A program made the translations under genes and the position numbers. The notes beneath the pieces are model-generated. The model saw nothing but the letters and a program-made list of their open reading frames with translations. It did not search any database and was not told the DNA's origin. 27,570 nucleotides of DNA from DALYLB01 sp046154695 (lineage in GTDB: Bacteria; Acidobacteriota; Blastocatellia; RBC074), in contig JBJXFI010000146.1 of the NCBI GenBank assembly GCA_046154695.1, positions 1 to 27,570 of the forward strand. The letters are read 5' to 3'. Below, piece after piece: positions 25,177-27,570 of the stretch (position 1 is its first letter; each line of letters opens with the position of its first letter).

Positions 25177-27435
25177 CTACTGCGCGGGCGGCAACTGGGC
25201 GTTCCATTGATCGTAGCGTGCCTTCAGCTCGCTGTGCTTTGCCGGATTGTCACGGGCCAAATCGGTGCGTTCGCCCGGATCTGTGGCCAGATTGAAAAGC
25301 CGTGTGGTGTTATTGATAAAGAGAAGCTTCCAATCGCCGGCCCGCACAGCGTATTGCGGCTGGCCGTAACGCCAGAAAAGGATGTCGTGCGGCTGCGCCG
25401 TCTCCGTGCCCGTCAGATAGGGAATCAGGTTGACGCCGTCGAGTCTCGCGTCGGAAAAATTCCGGCCGAGCGCGGCTGACACCGAGGTCGAAAACAGATC
25501 CAGCCCGATGACGGGCGCGCCGGCGACCACGCCCGCGGGCAGGTAGCCCTTCCATTGCAGCATGAAGGGAACGCGGATGCCGCCTTCGAAAAGCTGGAAT
25601 TTCTCTCCGTTGAATGGCGTGTTCAGCGAAGTGTTGTCACTGGGATCGCCGCCGTTGTCGCTATGAAAAATGACGAGCGTGTTTTCTTCCAGATCCAATT
25701 CCCGCAGCCTCGCCAGCACCCTGCCCACGCCGTCGTCCATCGCGGCCATCATTGCGGCGAACGTGCGCCGGTTGAGATTGGTGATGTGCTGAAAGCGCGC
25801 CAGATATTCGTTCGTCGCCTGCAGCGGGCTGTGCCCCGCGTTGTAGGAAAGTTGCAAATAAAAAGGCTGGCCGTGTTTGCGTTGAATGAAATCCACGGCT
25901 TCGCGCGTGAACGCGTCGGTCAGATAGGTGTTTTCGGTGACGGGCTGCGTCCCGCGCAGAATCGGATTGCCCGGTTGATTCCAAACCGTGTACGAGTGAA
26001 GCGCGCCCAAAAAGCCGAAGAATTCATCGTAACCGCGCTGTTGGGGCAGGAATTGCCCCTGTGAGCCCAGATGCCATTTACCGACCAGGCTCGTCGCGTA
26101 GCCGAGTGATTTCAGCCGCTCGGACAACATCATTTCGCTCACGGGCAAATTCGGATTCGAGAGCGTCTCGACGCCAAAACGCTGTTGATAGCGCCCGGTC
26201 AACAGGCCCGCGCGCGACGCATTGCAAACCGGCGCGGTGACATAGCCGCCGGTAAAGCGGATGCCGTTTCGCGCAATTGAATCGATGTTGGGCGTGATGA
26301 TCTGGGCACTGCCCTGAATGCCCAGATCGGCATAGCCCAGATCGTCGGCCGTGATCATGACGATGTTCGGTCTTTGTTTGGCGAGCGTGAAAGCCGCGGC
26401 CGCGGCCCCGTTCGCGTTCACCGTCACAGTTTGCGTTTCAGCGACGAAGCCGGCCGCCGCCGCCTGCAGGTTGTAACTGCCCGCGCGCACAACCGGCAGG
26501 ATGAACTCGCCCATCGCATTGGTTTTCACTGTTCGCACCGCGTTGTTTGCCTGCGGCAGCGTGAGCGTCGCATTGGCAAGCCGCGCGCCGCTCAATCCAT
26601 CGGTCACCGTGCCGGCCAGAGCCCCGAAATCGATTCTGCCGGCAACGGCCAATGTCGCCTCCAGGCTGTTTCGGCCTTTGGTGATGCGCACGCTGGTGGC
26701 GGCATTGGTCGGCAGGGCATCGGGAATTCGCACGTTGAGCTGCCACACCCCGGCCAGCCCCGGCGTCAGCCCGCTGAACAACACCGGCGCATTCACGCCG
26801 CCGACGGTCACCGTCGTCATCCCCGCATCGATCGCGATCGGCGATGAAGGCGCGGCCTGTCCATCGGCGACGGGCGGATTGGTCGCGCCGATGCCTGTTG
26901 CAAAGAGAATCACCACTCCGCCCGCCAATTCGGGCCGCGCGCCCGGCGACCGCTCGAAATCGGCGTTGAGCGAGAAATCCCCATTCAACGCCGCCGCCTG
27001 CCCCTGCCCGCTGGCGTTGATCGTAAACAGCCCCGGCGCGGCCGCGGCGACTGTAACCGCGCCGATTTGCGCGGGCGCGGCGGAGTCGTTGACGAAAACT
27101 TCGATGACGGCCGGCCCCGCGGCGAGGCCGCCGGGCACTTGCAGGTTGATCTGTCCGGGCGAGACGAAAAAGAGCGGCGCGGGGCGTCCCCCAATCTTCA
27201 CCGCTGCACCCGCCATCGTCGCGGGCAGCGGCAAACTGCCGGCCGCCAGCGTTTGCGCGGCGAAGCCGCCGCCGAACAGCGCGGCAATCGAGCCGGGCGC
27301 CACGACGGTTTCATAACTTGCCGCATTGACCAGCGCGATCGTCGCTCCTTGCGGCGGCGGCGCCGTTGCGCCGATGCCGGTGAAGATGCTGAGCAACACA
27401 AACGACGGAATTTTCGCCATGACGCGTGATTGCAT
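25177..27435 (-). CDS. Secreted fusion of TIGR03437-type domain, carboxypeptidase-regulatory-like domain and sulfatase
   Basis: A 752-residue exported protein in four parts. Residues 1-25 look like a signal peptide (FVLLSIFTGIGATA). About 30-265 form a TIGR03437-type region (NAASY, LFFVSPGQINLQVP, FATGIGATNPP), characteristic of Solibacter-like Acidobacteria. About 270-350 is a carboxypeptidase-regulatory-like Ig domain. From 355 to the end is a sulfatase: D364-D365 (ITADDLGY) and D593-N594 (HSDNGG) for calcium, K453 and H455 (GKWHLG), and the formylglycine motif C404-N-A-S-R, in which Ala replaces the usual proline. I placed the start at ATG 27435 because AAGGA lies 7 nt upstream and the signal peptide follows. 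It probably removes sulfate esters from extracellular polysaccharides, but no partner glycosidase is nearby and the substrate is unknown. Confidence 0.88.
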   Translation of the reverse strand: MQSRVMAKIPSFVLLSIFTGIGATAPPPQGATIALVNAASYETVVAPGSIAALFGGGFAAQTLAAGSLPLPATMAGAAVKIGGRPAPLFFVSPGQINLQVPGGLAAGPAVIEVFVNDSAAPAQIGAVTVAAAAPGLFTINASGQGQAAALNGDFSLNADFERSPGARPELAGGVVILFATGIGATNPPVADGQAAPSSPIAIDAGMTTVTVGGVNAPVLFSGLTPGLAGVWQLNVRIPDALPTNAATSVRITKGRNSLEATLAVAGRIDFGALAGTVTDGLSGARLANATLTLPQANNAVRTVKTNAMGEFILPVVRAGSYNLQAAAAGFVAETQTVTVNANGAAAAAFTLAKQRPNIVMITADDLGYADLGIQGSAQIITPNIDSIARNGIRFTGGYVTAPVCNASRAGLLTGRYQQRFGVETLSNPNLPVSEMMLSERLKSLGYATSLVGKWHLGSQGQFLPQQRGYDEFFGFLGALHSYTVWNQPGNPILRGTQPVTENTYLTDAFTREAVDFIQRKHGQPFYLQLSYNAGHSPLQATNEYLARFQHITNLNRRTFAAMMAAMDDGVGRVLARLRELDLEENTLVIFHSDNGGDPSDNTSLNTPFNGEKFQLFEGGIRVPFMLQWKGYLPAGVVAGAPVIGLDLFSTSVSAALGRNFSDARLDGVNLIPYLTGTETAQPHDILFWRYGQPQYAVRAGDWKLLFINNTTRLFNLATDPGERTDLARDNPAKHSELKARYDQWNAQLPPAQ

Positions 27436-27468
27436 TTTTTTATCCTTCACCATAGAGAGGAGAAAAAC

Positions 27469-27535
27469 GGAACAAACGGACAGATTGGAAAAAACAGAAC
27501 CAACCAACGCATTCATTCTCGGGTTCGTTTGTTCC
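27469..27535. repeat. Inverted repeat in the leader of the sulfatase gene
   Basis: GGAACAAACG (27469-27478) and CGTTTGTTCC (27526-27535) are perfect 10-bp arms with a 47-bp spacer, just upstream of the sulfatase start. The pair may be two half-sites for a regulator or a hairpin in the leader; nothing in the sequence decides between them. Confidence 0.35.
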
Positions 27536-27570
27536 CTTATCTCCCCTTTCTCAATGATTGTGTGGATGAC

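Overview
The window is high-GC bacterial DNA, dense with genes, and most likely comes from an Acidobacteriota member (Blastocatellia- or Solibacter-like). The best marker is the secreted protein at the right end. It carries a TIGR03437-type domain, a family first defined in Solibacter, fused to a carboxypeptidase-regulatory-like domain and a sulfatase. Tat-exported and lipid-anchored redox proteins and scattered intergenic palindromes fit the same picture. No rRNA, tRNA, CRISPR array, insertion sequence or phage gene was seen. The lineage call is an inference.

Left third (1-8140): ordinary metabolic and accessory genes, mostly on the minus strand. They are a bifunctional enoyl-CoA hydratase/3-hydroxyacyl-CoA dehydrogenase, a RimJ/RimL-type acetyltransferase, a PhyH-family dioxygenase, a ChrA chromate transporter, an exported helix-hairpin-helix protein, a NIPSNAP protein and a Tat-exported class V aminotransferase. 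One plus-strand gene for an F420-dependent NADP reductase sits among them, apparently with little or no leader. A small RNA-binding protein (RRM) follows at 8753-9055, after a long gene-free stretch.

Centre (9486-21399): one tightly packed plus-strand operon of eight genes, which is the main discovery of the window. The order is an NAD(P)/FAD/Fe-S oxidoreductase, a Rieske protein, a fused cytochrome b, a seven-haem cytochrome c, a Tat-exported molybdopterin catalytic subunit of the nitrite oxidoreductase/nitrate reductase type (NxrA/NarG), its four-cluster Fe-S subunit (NxrB/NarH), a lipoprotein haem-b subunit of the EbdC/DdhC type, and a TorD/NarJ-type chaperone. Several joints are ATGA overlaps. 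The operon unites a quinol-handling cytochrome bc module with an NAD(P) module on the inside and an outward-facing molybdoenzyme on the outside. No NarI-type membrane subunit is present. Electrons could run from NAD(P)H or quinol through the bc module, the haem-c protein and the haem-b subunit to nitrate or another oxyanion. They could also run in reverse, from nitrite towards quinone and NAD(P). Sequence alone cannot settle the direction or the substrate.

Right third (21453-27570): a MgtC/DUF4010-type membrane protein on the minus strand, a secreted class C beta-lactamase-like hydrolase with two C-terminal accessory domains on the plus strand, a pair of 24-bp palindromic repeats exactly 120 bp apart, and the TIGR03437-sulfatase fusion on the minus strand. 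Non-coding structure worth noting includes a 53-nt hairpin between the catalytic and Fe-S subunit genes, a 28-bp inverted repeat upstream of the operon, and an in-register heptamer tandem repeat just in front of the PhyH gene.
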